From positions 1 through 20,298 of the IMG/VR virus record IMGVR_UViG_3300050821_004783: DNA of 20,298 nt, one strand, 5' to 3'. A program made the position numbers and the translations under genes. This DNA comes from a virus. Each line of letters opens with the position of its first letter. Within the stretch, counting starts at the first letter, position 1. The notes beneath the pieces were generated by a model that did not search any database, was not told the DNA's origin, and saw only the letters and a list, made by a program, of their open reading frames with translations. Shown here piece by piece: positions 1 through 6,899 of this stretch.

Positions 1-2399
1 CCGGCTAGCAGGGTACCAACAAGGTCTTTGCCCGCCTCGCTAAGGAGATGGTAACCCTTGGCCCCTTCCCCGGCTGCCGCACTCTGCTGAATCAGGGCGT
101 TGTAGAGCGCGACGGCATCATTGATGTTAGAGGTGTAGTTGCCGCGTAGGGTAAGGCTAGCGGCGTTAAGCCCGAGCATGCTTGCGCCCGCTGCCTTGGC
201 ACTGGTAGCCTGGGTATTCAGGCCGGTGGCAAAGGTATTGAATGCGGTCTCGCTGCCGGTAACCAGGGTGATGAATGTTGTGTATCCCTGAAGCAGGTTA
301 CCCATCTTGGACTGCTGAAGCTCTTCCGACAAGGTAACAGCATCGACGGCATTTGTCAGGATACCGCCCTGCTCCCCCATCATGCGGTAACCCTCGATAA
401 GGTTATCGACCTTCTGCCGCATGATAGCGAAGGTGTCGCCCGCCTTGACCCCGGCTAGGGTCATCAGGGCTATAGCCTGCTCCCCTGAATAGCCCGCACG
501 GCCTAGGGTCCCCATCTCCATACCGAGGTTACCCAGGTCGTTAATGTAGTGGTTGATTGTGCGTTCGGAGAGGGCCAGTGAGTTGTCGTAGGAGATCTGG
601 TTAGCCTGACCCGTGGTAAAGAAGCTCGTGATCGCAGCCCCGGCGGACTTGAGGCCTCCGACCCAGTTACCCTGGCCAAAGTTCTTCAGTTCATCAAATA
701 CATCACCCCAGGCTGCCCTAGACTGGTTGGCGATGGTTATGATGTTATATGTACCGGGCGCCTTCCAGTTCTCGAGAGAGGTGTTTATCGCCTTGATGTC
801 GGTCGGGATGGCGGTAAGCGCCTGTCCGGCATTCAGCTGGGCCAGTTCGGTATTTAGGCCGCCGATGAAGCTCTTCGTGGCTGCCGTGGCCTGGGTCGAT
901 TCATAGACCAGATAACCGATGGCCGCTGCCCCAAGCAGGATCCCGCCCCAGGTGCTGGACCCGATGCCGGCGAACGTAGACTCCATGCTCGTCGCGCCAT
1001 CAGCGGCGACGACCGTTTCCTGCTTGAGGAGTCCGACGCTTCCGGCCAGCTTAGTCAGGCCGGTAACCGACGACAGCTTCTGCAGCCCGGTAACCGCGAG
1101 ACCGCCCCACAGATACACCGAGTGTAGCGCGAGAGCAACGGCAAGGATAGGCGTCGGGATCGACGTAACAATGTCCAGTACCTTGCCGAATCCCTCAACC
1201 AGGTCCAGCAATATGTGCGCCGTACCAGGGTCGGCCTTGATCAGGTTGTCTAGCGCTATGCCGATCTCGCCGAAGATAGTGCCGAACTGCTGCAGAAATC
1301 CGACTCCAGATTGCAGGATCTTGCCGAAGCCGCCCTGGGTCTGCTCCCAGAGGTTGAGCTTTGCCAGCCAGTCTTCGAGGATCGTCCCAACCGACATCAT
1401 TGTATGGCCGAGGATGCCCGTCTGGCTATTGATCAGGTTTAGGCCGCCACCGTACAATTCCAGGGCTGTGGGCGCCATCTGGTCCTGAAGCTGTCCAATG
1501 GCGTGGGTGAGCGGCGGGATACCGCCACCGCCCTTAATACCGACCAGGGCATCGTTAACCGAGTCTACCGCGTTGAGGTGGTTATAGACGTCAATAGCCG
1601 CAGCCGACAGGCCGTACAGCCCGATGCTTAGCGCAGCCGTCGCTAGCCCGACGGAGATCAGCGTCTCTATAGAACCGTCGAGCGCAATATGCCACAGCCC
1701 GACGCCGTGAATCAGCCCGCCAAACAATGGCACGGTAGCCCCGAGCCAGTAGCCAAACCGGCCGAAGTTACCTCCGCTAGCGGCAGCCGCTGCCCCGGCT
1801 GCTATGACCCCGGCCCCCGCTCCTCCGGCGTTAGCCTGGGTCTCCTTGAGCAGGGCATTCAGAATGGCTAGCTGAGCCTCCGCTGCCGCTATCCCCTGAA
1901 TGCTGAACTTATCGCTGATGTTCTGCGTCGGGCCAATGATGGGAATGGTACCGCCTGCAGCCTTCAGGGCTGCAATCTGTGCGGCTATGCTTGCTATGCC
2001 CGAGCCCTCGACATCGACACCGACATCAATGTTCCCTGACAGCGCACGGATTTTTGCTAGCTGGGCCGCGAGGTCGGCATCATTGACGTTGATGTCCATC
2101 AGGTCGTGAATACCGGCCTGGGCTATCAGGCGCTTCAGAATCATCAGCTGCGTCGTGATCTTGCCCAGCGGGACGTTCACGTCCGCGATGTCCGCGATGC
2201 CTAGGGACTGAAGCCTAGACTTAAGCATCAGCAGGGCAGCGTTCATCTTTGAGGGGTCAGCGTTGAACGTGACACCCCTCATCTCGTCTGCGAGTGCTTT
2301 AGCGGCAGCCTTCATGGCTACCATGCGCGCCATGGCCGAGGTAAAGCCAGGTCCGCTAAGGTCGTCCGCGGTAATAGTTATGTTAACTTCATTAGGCAA
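1..2399 (-). CDS. Tape measure protein, 3' end cut off by window edge
   Basis: Open reading frame of at least 799 codons that leaves the window at base 1, so the C-terminus is missing. Tape measure proteins set tail length and occupy the tail tube before DNA ejection. What shows this: great length, a position directly behind the frameshifted tail chaperone pair, Ala/Leu/Gln-rich helical sequence, and hydrophobic membrane-like stretches around 1590-1730, 1090-1160 and 900-950. The first 150 residues contain repeated patterns of the form INV/VNV followed by AAQLAKI-type helices. The start is unusual: the ATG overlapping the upstream stop (ATG at 2392) leads to a stop after four codons. The frame instead opens with TTG (2399), eight bases after the GGAGG of a perfect AAGGAGGTGA, or with GTG (2408), which lies inside that Shine-Dalgarno. 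I prefer TTG. No lytic or peptidase domain is seen in the visible part. Confidence 0.93.
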   Translation of the reverse strand, partial: MPNEVNITITADDLSGPGFTSAMARMVAMKAAAKALADEMRGVTFNADPSKMNAALLMLKSRLQSLGIADIADVNVPLGKITTQLMILKRLIAQAGIHDLMDINVNDADLAAQLAKIRALSGNIDVGVDVEGSGIASIAAQIAALKAAGGTIPIIGPTQNISDKFSIQGIAAAEAQLAILNALLKETQANAGGAGAGVIAAGAAAAASGGNFGRFGYWLGATVPLFGGLIHGVGLWHIALDGSIETLISVGLATAALSIGLYGLSAAAIDVYNHLNAVDSVNDALVGIKGGGGIPPLTHAIGQLQDQMAPTALELYGGGLNLINSQTGILGHTMMSVGTILEDWLAKLNLWEQTQGGFGKILQSGVGFLQQFGTIFGEIGIALDNLIKADPGTAHILLDLVEGFGKVLDIVTSIPTPILAVALALHSVYLWGGLAVTGLQKLSSVTGLTKLAGSVGLLKQETVVAADGATSMESTFAGIGSSTWGGILLGAAAIGYLVYESTQATAATKSFIGGLNTELAQLNAGQALTAIPTDIKAINTSLENWKAPGTYNIITIANQSRAAWGDVFDELKNFGQGNWVGGLKSAGAAITSFFTTGQANQISYDNSLALSERTINHYINDLGNLGMEMGTLGRAGYSGEQAIALMTLAGVKAGDTFAIMRQKVDNLIEGYRMMGEQGGILTNAVDAVTLSEELQQSKMGNLLQGYTTFITLVTGSETAFNTFATGLNTQATSAKAAGASMLGLNAASLTLRGNYTSNINDAVALYNALIQQSAAAGEGAKGYHLLSEAGKDLVGTLLA

Positions 2400-2957
2400 A
2401 TTGTTCACCTCCTTCCGGACCGCGACTGCCTAGCTGTCTGACCTTCAGCATGCGTATCAGACTAGCCTTCTGGTCCAGGATTCCGCCTGGGTCCGGAAGG
2501 GCATGGAACTGATCGCACATACTCAGAATGAATTCAGCCTCGGTTAGCTCCCAGGGTTTCCCAACAGCTTCCCCAGTCCGAGTGATTCCTCCTCCGAAAT
2601 CTCGCCATTGGGTGAGGGCGTGCTCAAGTTCGTAGGGACCTGTATCATCGCCACCTGCCACGCCACGACGATCTGTGTTACCACGCCGGGCTCAAGCGTG
2701 TGCAGGCCTTCCATGGTATGCGGTAGCGGCTGGCCGTCCGGCCCGTCGATGTTCCAGCTGATCAGGTGATCGAGGAAGAGCTCGCTGACGTAGTCGTTGG
2801 CATCGGCGGTCTCCTCCCCGGTCGTCCCGACTTTGGCGCGGAGCATGGTGTTCATCTCGCCGATGGAGCAGCAGCTCACCTTGACCTTGACCTGTGCGAG
2901 CTGCGGTACATCCTCGAACTGCAGGTTGTATATAGTCGGCTCGATCTGAATGCCCAT
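2392..2957 (-). CDS. Tail assembly chaperone, -1 frameshift fusion (gpG-T-like)
   Basis: Predicted long form of the chaperone. Residues 1-134 are read in the frame of the short form. The ribosome then slips back one base on G_GGA_AAC and continues with CCC TGG GAG for 54 more codons to a TAA at 2392, giving 188 residues. The extension begins PWELTEAEF and ends in a Gly/Glu-rich tail (PEGGEQFA). The extension frame has no good start of its own near the junction, as expected for a fusion-only segment. In lambda and many siphophages the fusion recruits tail tube subunits to the tape measure. The stop overlaps the start region of the tape measure gene. The segment alone covers 2392-2556. Confidence 0.82.
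2405..2414 (-). promoter_or_regulatory. Consensus Shine-Dalgarno for the tape measure gene
   Basis: On the minus strand the sequence reads AAGGAGGTGA, the full complement of a typical 16S rRNA 3' end, inside the last codons of the frameshifted chaperone extension. It is followed by ACAAT and then TTG. The spacing decides in favour of the TTG start at 2399, because the in-frame GTG at 2408 is part of the Shine-Dalgarno itself. Confidence 0.75.
2544..2957 (-). CDS. Tail assembly chaperone, short form (gpG-like)
   Basis: A 137-residue protein in the position of lambda gpG: after the tail-tube genes and before the tape measure. Such chaperones coat the tape measure during tail assembly and are not kept in the virion. 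The frame is also open from an ATG at 3017 that overlaps the upstream stop. The ATG at 2957 is chosen because it has AAGGAGG seven bases upstream while 3017 has no ribosome site. The body runs from MGIQIEPT through a beta-like N-terminal part (residues 1-50) to an acidic end (ISEEES). Near the end, codons 133-134 lie on a slippery heptamer that fuses the protein to the following frame; without the slip it stops four codons later. Sequence identity to named families is weak, and the call rests on position plus the frameshift. Confidence 0.85.
   Translation of the reverse strand: MGIQIEPTIYNLQFEDVPQLAQVKVKVSCCSIGEMNTMLRAKVGTTGEETADANDYVSELFLDHLISWNIDGPDGQPLPHTMEGLHTLEPGVVTQIVVAWQVAMIQVPTNLSTPSPNGEISEEESLGLGKLLGNPGS
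2556..2562 (-). promoter_or_regulatory. -1 programmed frameshift slippery site GGGAAAC
   Basis: The minus strand reads TTG GGA AAC CCT in the chaperone frame, placing the heptamer G_GGA_AAC in the exact X_XXY_YYZ register for tandem -1 slippage. It sits four codons before the zero-frame stop. A possible long-range pairing exists between CCTGGG directly after the site (2550-2555) and CCCAGG (2486-2491), which might serve as a stimulator. That part is speculative. Confidence 0.85.
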
Positions 2958-3013
2958 GCCAATCCTCCTTGCTATCCTGAGCGCCGTGACTAGCGCCCAT
3001 AGTGCATGCGGAA

Positions 3014-3430
3014 TCATGCCCAGGTTGGGACCGTTCCGTCGACGTTCTGGCCCGGCACCTGCCAGGTCAGGTCACCCGTCGTGTCACGTGTAATCTGGTA
3101 GTCGGTATAGATGACGTTGAGGTTCATCGTCGGCGAAGCGCTGCTCGTGACCTCGATGACGGTGGCGCGCTGGACGGAGGTCGTGGTAACCGTCGAGAAC
3201 ACCGCGTGCGAGCTCGTGGTCGCCGTCGGGTTGAAGACCCCGTTCCAGGTGATGGTGAAGTCGGCCAGGGTGAGCAGCTGCTCGTGGCCGTACGAGTTCA
3301 GGCCCGTGATGTCCGAAACGCCACGCGGAGTAGTGAATGCGTAGTTGGTGATGTCGTTGACAATGTTACGGGCAGTCCCGCCCGAGTCGGCCACGGTGAC
3401 GGTACTACCGAGGCCATTAACCTTAGCCAT
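3014..3430 (-). CDS. Tail-tube-like protein, short paralogue
   Basis: A 138-residue beta-rich protein beginning MAKVNGLGSTVTVAD. The opening AKV-GLG, the following D-T/S pattern and the F-NGVFN motif resemble the first 70 residues of the larger tail protein at 4060-5022, so the two are probably paralogues of the tail-tube fold. Its end contains DLTWQVPGQ, a pattern I recall from actinophage tail proteins in this position. The start ATG at 3430 follows GAGGGAGC and lies two bases past the upstream stop. It may be the main tail tube subunit or a minor tube/adaptor. Which of the two paralogues is the abundant one cannot be told from sequence. Confidence 0.75.
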   Translation of the reverse strand: MAKVNGLGSTVTVADSGGTARNIVNDITNYAFTTPRGVSDITGLNSYGHEQLLTLADFTITWNGVFNPTATTSSHAVFSTVTTTSVQRATVIEVTSSASPTMNLNVIYTDYQITRDTTGDLTWQVPGQNVDGTVPTWA

Positions 3431-3431
3431 G

Positions 3432-3950
3432 TCATGCTCCCTCTATAGCCCTCTTGATTCGATCCTGGTGGCTACCAAAATCGTCGATCCAATCGTCGTA
3501 GTTCCTGTGGCGCCGTACAGGGATCCTGCGCGGGTTACCCCGCCAGTCACCCTGCGCGACGAGCAGCAACGGCGGACGCCCTATGGGAACTTTGTGCTCT
3601 CCGGATCGAACGCATCGATTGCCCGGGGGAAAGTGGAAGCTGACGAGAGCTTCGTTGAGCCTCTCTATGGTGCTGTTAGCCTTGCGCTCTGGGTTGTGGG
3701 TCAGATAGTGAGCCTGCCTCTTCCCGAGCTCCGTCGATATGTCCACCGTGATCGTGAAGCCGTTGAGGAAGTCATTGCAGCCGAATTCTTCACAGCTAGC
3801 CGGGCGCCAGTGCGTACGCAGCGGCGCAGCCACCTTGTATGTCTTGTAGCTCTCCGGTCCGCGCGGCGGGATAATACGGCCGCCAACCGTTCGGGCCTGA
3901 CCCGGCATAACCCGTACAGGGATTCGCCGAATGGTCCGCATAGGAGGCAT
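3432..3950 (-). CDS. Conserved phage protein of unknown function in the tail region
   Basis: A 172-residue basic protein. The middle holds a Cys-containing segment (CEEFGCNDFLNG, about residues 53-64) followed by ITVDISTELGKRQAHYL. A later segment reads VPIGRPPLLLVAQGDWRGNPR, after which the protein ends in an acidic/aromatic tail (NYDDWIDDF). From memory, proteins with this order (Cys pair, DLSTELGQRQA-type stretch, GRPP...GDWRGNPR) sit beside tail-tube genes in many actinobacteriophages and have no assigned role. The start ATG at 3950 shares a base with the upstream stop (TGATG) and follows GAGGTGGG. The C-terminus ends two bases before the next gene. The function is unknown; a minor virion or tail assembly role is inferred from position only. 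Confidence 0.72.
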   Translation of the reverse strand: MPPMRTIRRIPVRVMPGQARTVGGRIIPPRGPESYKTYKVAAPLRTHWRPASCEEFGCNDFLNGFTITVDISTELGKRQAHYLTHNPERKANSTIERLNEALVSFHFPPGNRCVRSGEHKVPIGRPPLLLVAQGDWRGNPRRIPVRRHRNYDDWIDDFGSHQDRIKRAIEGA

Positions 3951-4060
3951 CAGAAGCCCACCTCGTTTTCGATAAACCAGCGCGTAACACGACCCCCGAG
4001 CTCAATCACCATCATGGTGTAAGTGAGCTTTGTAATGTCCCGTTCGGCTTCATGGTCCAT
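3950..4060 (-). CDS. Small 36-residue protein between tail genes
   Basis: A short frame fills the junction exactly. Its ATG shares one base with the stop of the upstream tail protein (TGATG at 4058-4062), and its own TGA shares one base with the ATG of the next gene (TGATG at 3948-3952). The product runs from MDHEAERDITKLTYTM to ENEVGF with no stop, and consists of one acidic/amphipathic helix followed by GGRVTRWFIENEVGF. The GGR-TRW-IENEVG ending is one I associate with small proteins of actinophage tail modules. The perfect tiling on both sides is the main support. Function is unknown. Confidence 0.72.
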   Translation of the reverse strand: MDHEAERDITKLTYTMMVIELGGRVTRWFIENEVGF

Positions 4061-5022
4061 CAGAAGCTCACTCCCGCAGTCAGGTTGCGGTTGATCATGA
4101 CGGCGAATGTGGCATAGGTGAATGTGCCCGCCGTCACCACCTTGACAAACTCGTTGACGGTTGTGGTATTGCTAACCGATTGCCGCACGGCACCGATGGC
4201 AGTAAGGCTACCGAAGTCCATCAGCGTCGAGTAGCTGCCACCCGAGGTGGTGGAATGGGTGATGGTAATGTCGACGCTCGTTCCGACAAAGTCAACCAGC
4301 TGCAGGTATGCCTGGGCTCCGAACGCGGTCGAGCTCGGGGTGCCCTGGTCAAAGGCTGGGCCAACCGTCGCTGCCGTGTCGGTACGTAGCCCGGCCGTGA
4401 GCATGTATCCCCACTCCATGCCGTACCGGTTGCCGGTTAGATCGACTACCAGGGAAAGATTCCCGACGTTGTCGCGGGTGGGGTTGTAGTCTGTCTGCTT
4501 GGCAACCGTCGAGGCTGCAGGCTGCCCGATCGTCGTACCCCGGAAGTACGTCGCGACGACATCCGTCGTGGGGATGACGGCCAGTGCCTGGTGCTCTGTG
4601 CCAATCGCCGTCCAGGTCCAGCTTGGGCTGCCAGTATACGTTACGGTGATGGCTCCCAGTGCCGGGAGAACATAGGTGCCATCCGTCGTGCCGGCCGTTA
4701 CACCGTTGATGCTGACGTTGCTGATCGTGCCACCGGTGATCGTGACCAGCACAGAAAAGTTGTACGTGCTGACGACCGGCACAGTCGTCAGCGGGAACCC
4801 AGGTGCGGATGCCCCGGTAGCAGACTCGAAGTAGCTCGTGAAGCTCCAGCTGGAGTTCTTCAGGCCGCCGATACGGGCATACGCCGAATTCTTGATGGCT
4901 GTTACATCAAGGACGTCCAGAGCTCCGCTCATGGTGCCGATGGAGGCTACGTCGCCGGAAAGATCGTAGCCTGCAATATAGAAGTTGTCGCCAAGACCAG
5001 CAACCTTTGCAGTAGCGGGCAT
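4060..5022 (-). CDS. Major tail (tube) protein with inserted beta domain
   Basis: A 320-residue beta-rich protein. The N-terminal part (residues 4-70) has AKVAGLGDNFYIAGYDLSGD and VLDVTAI, typical of the tail tube family in actinobacteriophages. The part from residue 150 (IPTTDVVATYFRG) carries on that fold. A second half (about 215-320) reads like a beta-sandwich with AQAYLQLVDF and GTSVDITITHS. Between them, at about residues 80-140, sits an extra domain (IT-GGTISNVSINGV ... PSWTWTA) that recurs in the protein at 9259-10017. The start could be GTG at 5025 or ATG at 5022. ATG is chosen because the GGAGG upstream then has a workable spacing; it shares one base with the upstream stop. Role: building block of the tail tube. 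Confidence 0.82.
   Translation of the reverse strand: MPATAKVAGLGDNFYIAGYDLSGDVASIGTMSGALDVLDVTAIKNSAYARIGGLKNSSWSFTSYFESATGASAPGFPLTTVPVVSTYNFSVLVTITGGTISNVSINGVTAGTTDGTYVLPALGAITVTYTGSPSWTWTAIGTEHQALAVIPTTDVVATYFRGTTIGQPAASTVAKQTDYNPTRDNVGNLSLVVDLTGNRYGMEWGYMLTAGLRTDTAATVGPAFDQGTPSSTAFGAQAYLQLVDFVGTSVDITITHSTTSGGSYSTLMDFGSLTAIGAVRQSVSNTTTVNEFVKVVTAGTFTYATFAVMINRNLTAGVSF
4603..4785 (-). other. Inserted beta domain (copy 2 of a shared module)
   Basis: About residues 80-140 of the tail protein. It interrupts the expected run from the first strand region to IPTTDVVATYFRG. Its pattern matches the insert at 9439-9645: TITGGTISNVSINGV, GTYVLP, AITVTYTGSPSWTWTA. Protein-level similarity is moderate and visible by eye; at DNA level the two copies are diverged. 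Confidence 0.6.
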
Positions 5023-5498
5023 CACGCCTCCTGGGTGAACATATCGTTAATGATGATTGGAACGGTGATTGTCATCACCCGGAAAACTTCCCTATCGATC
5101 TCTACGTAACCGGCCTGCGCACTAAGCGTCTTGCCGGAGGAGCCAAGGAGATCAACGTTGCGGACGCTAGCGACTCCACCCAGGAGAAAGTCGCCACTCA
5201 AGGAGCCCATCAAGTCAGTGGTGGCGCCCATGACCTTTGGGTCGATGGCGTCGAATGGCTGGGAGCGGAAGTTCTGGTAGATGCGAGCATTCATGATCAG
5301 CACACCAGACGTAGCCGCTAGGCCCGAGGAGCGAACAGGATTGATGTTCTGTACCCATATGGCCAGCGTGATCTCGGAGCCAGGGGCATTTTTTGGCTCG
5401 TGCTGGTTGACTGCGTCAAAGCGCCCGGACGCTAGGCCATAGCTGACTAGCTTATCCAGTATCTGGGCTATGGCCTGGTCATTGAAGTTAGCGCTCAT
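5022..5498 (-). CDS. Tail terminator / tail completion-like protein
   Basis: A 158-residue protein that lies between the gp10-like neck gene and the tail-tube gene, where siphophages encode the tail terminator. It starts with an amphipathic helix (IAQILDKLVSYGLASGRFD), followed by alternating beta segments (ITLAIWVQNI, GVLIMNARIYQNF) and a long closing beta segment (VFRVMTITVPIIINDMF). This is compatible with the alpha/beta fold of lambda gpU-like terminators, but no decisive motif is seen. The ATG at 5498 has no strong Shine-Dalgarno; translation may be coupled to the possible small frame ending at 5488. The stop shares one base with the ATG of the next gene. Confidence 0.65.
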   Translation of the reverse strand: MSANFNDQAIAQILDKLVSYGLASGRFDAVNQHEPKNAPGSEITLAIWVQNINPVRSSGLAATSGVLIMNARIYQNFRSQPFDAIDPKVMGATTDLMGSLSGDFLLGGVASVRNVDLLGSSGKTLSAQAGYVEIDREVFRVMTITVPIIINDMFTQEA

Positions 5499-5580
5499 AC
5501 GTGCCCCTGTCGGTGATGGCTCCGGGGGTCGCCTGTGTCAGGGACCGGCCGACAATCACAGCAACCCCCAGAGCCACCAC
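5488..5580 (-). CDS. Possible 30-residue peptide
   Basis: This frame bridges the only sizeable junction in this part of the operon. It starts with GTG at 5580, right after GGAGGATGAC that contains the upstream stop. It runs 30 codons and ends with TAA inside the first codons of the terminator gene (ATGAGCGCTAA). The product has a short hydrophobic start (VALGVAVIVG) and a polar end (ITDRGTYER). The ribosome site and tiling support it; the short length and lack of any recognised relative weaken it. The stretch may instead be a simple leader. Confidence 0.42.
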   Translation of the reverse strand: MVALGVAVIVGRSLTQATPGAITDRGTYER

Positions 5581-5581
5581 G

Positions 5582-6034
5582 TCATCCTCCCGGCTGCTCT
5601 AGGCCGGGACGCCCGAGGAGCAGCCCGCCGGATATGGCCTTCTCTTCTGCGGTCTTCTCGTGAGCCGCAATGTGCTCGAAGCAGACTGGCACGGAGCAGC
5701 AGGCCATGACCATCTGGCCCATGGTCTGGAGCGTCTGCCAGCTAGGAGCCAGGGTTACGGCGATCCGGATCGGCGGCAGAGGCTCGGTCGGCTCTGTGTA
5801 GTCGGCTCCGCGCGTCTTAGCCAGCGCCCGGTTGCCGTCGCGGTTGTGAACCTCGGTTTTGTGCTCGCCGATGCACTGGAGGCACTGGTAGGCGCCGACA
5901 GCGATAGCGTCGGCCGTGATAGGCACCAGCGGCTCCGGACGACTGAGCTCCCGGACTTCACGGAGAACCTGCAGCATGTCCCTGAGGATGTCGTCGGTGA
6001 TCTGGCGGTCGGTGCGCTGGTCGGGACTGGTCAT
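5582..6034 (-). CDS. Cys-rich hypothetical protein of the head-tail region
   Basis: A 150-residue protein of unknown function. Residues 8-31 form a likely helix or short coiled coil (ITDDILRDMLQVLREVREL). A CLQC pair stands at residues 51-54, and a second cluster, CC...C..H...H, at 112-125. These could together bind a metal ion. The C-terminus is Gly/Pro-rich. The ATG at 6034 overlaps the upstream stop (ATGA), so it is translated directly after the neck protein. The position among head-tail connector genes suggests a virion assembly role, but nothing in the sequence names it. Confidence 0.7.
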   Translation of the reverse strand: MTSPDQRTDRQITDDILRDMLQVLREVRELSRPEPLVPITADAIAVGAYQCLQCIGEHKTEVHNRDGNRALAKTRGADYTEPTEPLPPIRIAVTLAPSWQTLQTMGQMVMACCSVPVCFEHIAAHEKTAEEKAISGGLLLGRPGLEQPGG

Positions 6035-6495
6035 GATCTCATCTCCTCGAGATAGGGTGGGAGCTCAGCTAGAGCTATTTCCTCTGCCTGACCTTGCAGA
6101 AGCTGTGCGACGAGCCGGAATGCGTGATACCCCGGGAAGCGCCGAGGTGGAGGATTCCGGCGGTGCGGATACACGATCATGTTCAGGCTCGTGTCTCCTT
6201 CGATCCAGGCTCCGTACGTCACCCGGTCGCCAAGGACCATAACCTCGTTTTCTGACTGGCGTTCCGCAACGACGGAAGCAGTAAGCGCTCCCGCGTTCTG
6301 CGGAACGGGGTTGCTCTCGGGTGTTCCGCCGTGGTGGCCTAGGTACATGTACTGGGTAGGCAGGTAGGCCCGGATGTCAGTCACGGCCTTGTCACCAAGA
6401 ACATCTTCCATGTGCCGGGCGTAGCGCTGCGCCGCTTCTTCGGCTTCGCCACTAATGATGGCCCCGCGCAGACTCACCTCAAGGTTGATACCCAT
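6031..6495 (-). CDS. HK97 gp10-like neck / tail-completion protein
   Basis: A 154-residue protein. An open frame extends upstream to 6600, but the ATG at 6495 shares a base with the upstream stop (TAATG) and is the natural start. Features: N-terminal helix (EEAAQRYARHMEDVLG, about residues 18-33), a beta region with ALTASVVAERQ, and VTYGAWIEGDT near residue 95, which is the typical central pattern of gp10-type proteins. A C-terminal helix with FRLVAQLLQGQAEEIALAELPPYLEEM closes it. Proteins of this type form the ring between head connector and tail tube. The stop overlaps the next gene by four bases. Confidence 0.75.
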   Translation of the reverse strand: MGINLEVSLRGAIISGEAEEAAQRYARHMEDVLGDKAVTDIRAYLPTQYMYLGHHGGTPESNPVPQNAGALTASVVAERQSENEVMVLGDRVTYGAWIEGDTSLNMIVYPHRRNPPPRRFPGYHAFRLVAQLLQGQAEEIALAELPPYLEEMRS

Positions 6496-6899
6496 TAGGC
6501 ACCGCCCCGCAGTACATGCTCCCTGTGCTTCGCAGCTAGATGGTCTATGGAGAACTTCTTCTGCGGATGGCCGGTGATCTTGTTGTGGCAACGACGGCAT
6601 ACCGTGTACGCCCCGCCGACGATCGAGTGAAGCCCAATACGCCAGCAGTTCTCGGTATGGCAGTTGTGCTTGTGGTACCAGGCAGCCCCGAAAGTCACCA
6701 GCACAGACAGCAGCGTGGCCTCACCGAGATCGCTGCCGAACCCTGACCAGAAGTTGTAGTTATGCGCTACTCCGGATGTGTTGTAGCTGCCGGTGTACCA
6801 GGCGATCCAGTGTCCTTCGCCGAAAAACCATGCCACGGCGAAACCGACGACAAACGACAGGGCGAGTAGGGGCGCGTAACGCTTCAGGGCCGGGGTCAT
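6495..6899 (-). CDS. Membrane protein with cytoplasmic Cys/His cluster
   Basis: A 134-residue protein with two predicted membrane helices (about residues 8-26 and 58-75). A soluble C-terminal part follows, rich in Cys and His: C80, H81, C85, H91, C101, C104, H105, H111. The pattern HNCH...CWRIGLH...YTVCRRCH resembles small membrane/zinc proteins that occur in actinobacteriophage genomes. Their role is not established. It sits inside the head-tail module, overlapping the connector stop by four bases (ATGA), which is an odd place for a membrane protein. A holin-like or superinfection role is possible but not shown. Confidence 0.75.
   Translation of the reverse strand: MTPALKRYAPLLALSFVVGFAVAWFFGEGHWIAWYTGSYNTSGVAHNYNFWSGFGSDLGEATLLSVLVTFGAAWYHKHNCHTENCWRIGLHSIVGGAYTVCRRCHNKITGHPQKKFSIDHLAAKHREHVLRGGA

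Noticed and set aside
919-1488. Plus-strand frame of 189 codons
   Set aside because: Antisense to the tape measure protein, which reads as one long frame across the whole stretch.
2692-3000. Second minus-strand frame over the tail chaperone
   Set aside because: Shadow frame without ribosome site; the chaperone frame with its AAGGAGG site and slippery heptamer explains the region.
3345-4022. Plus-strand open frame of 225 codons
   Set aside because: Antisense to the 172-residue tail-region protein and its neighbours; no motif and no fit with the operon direction.
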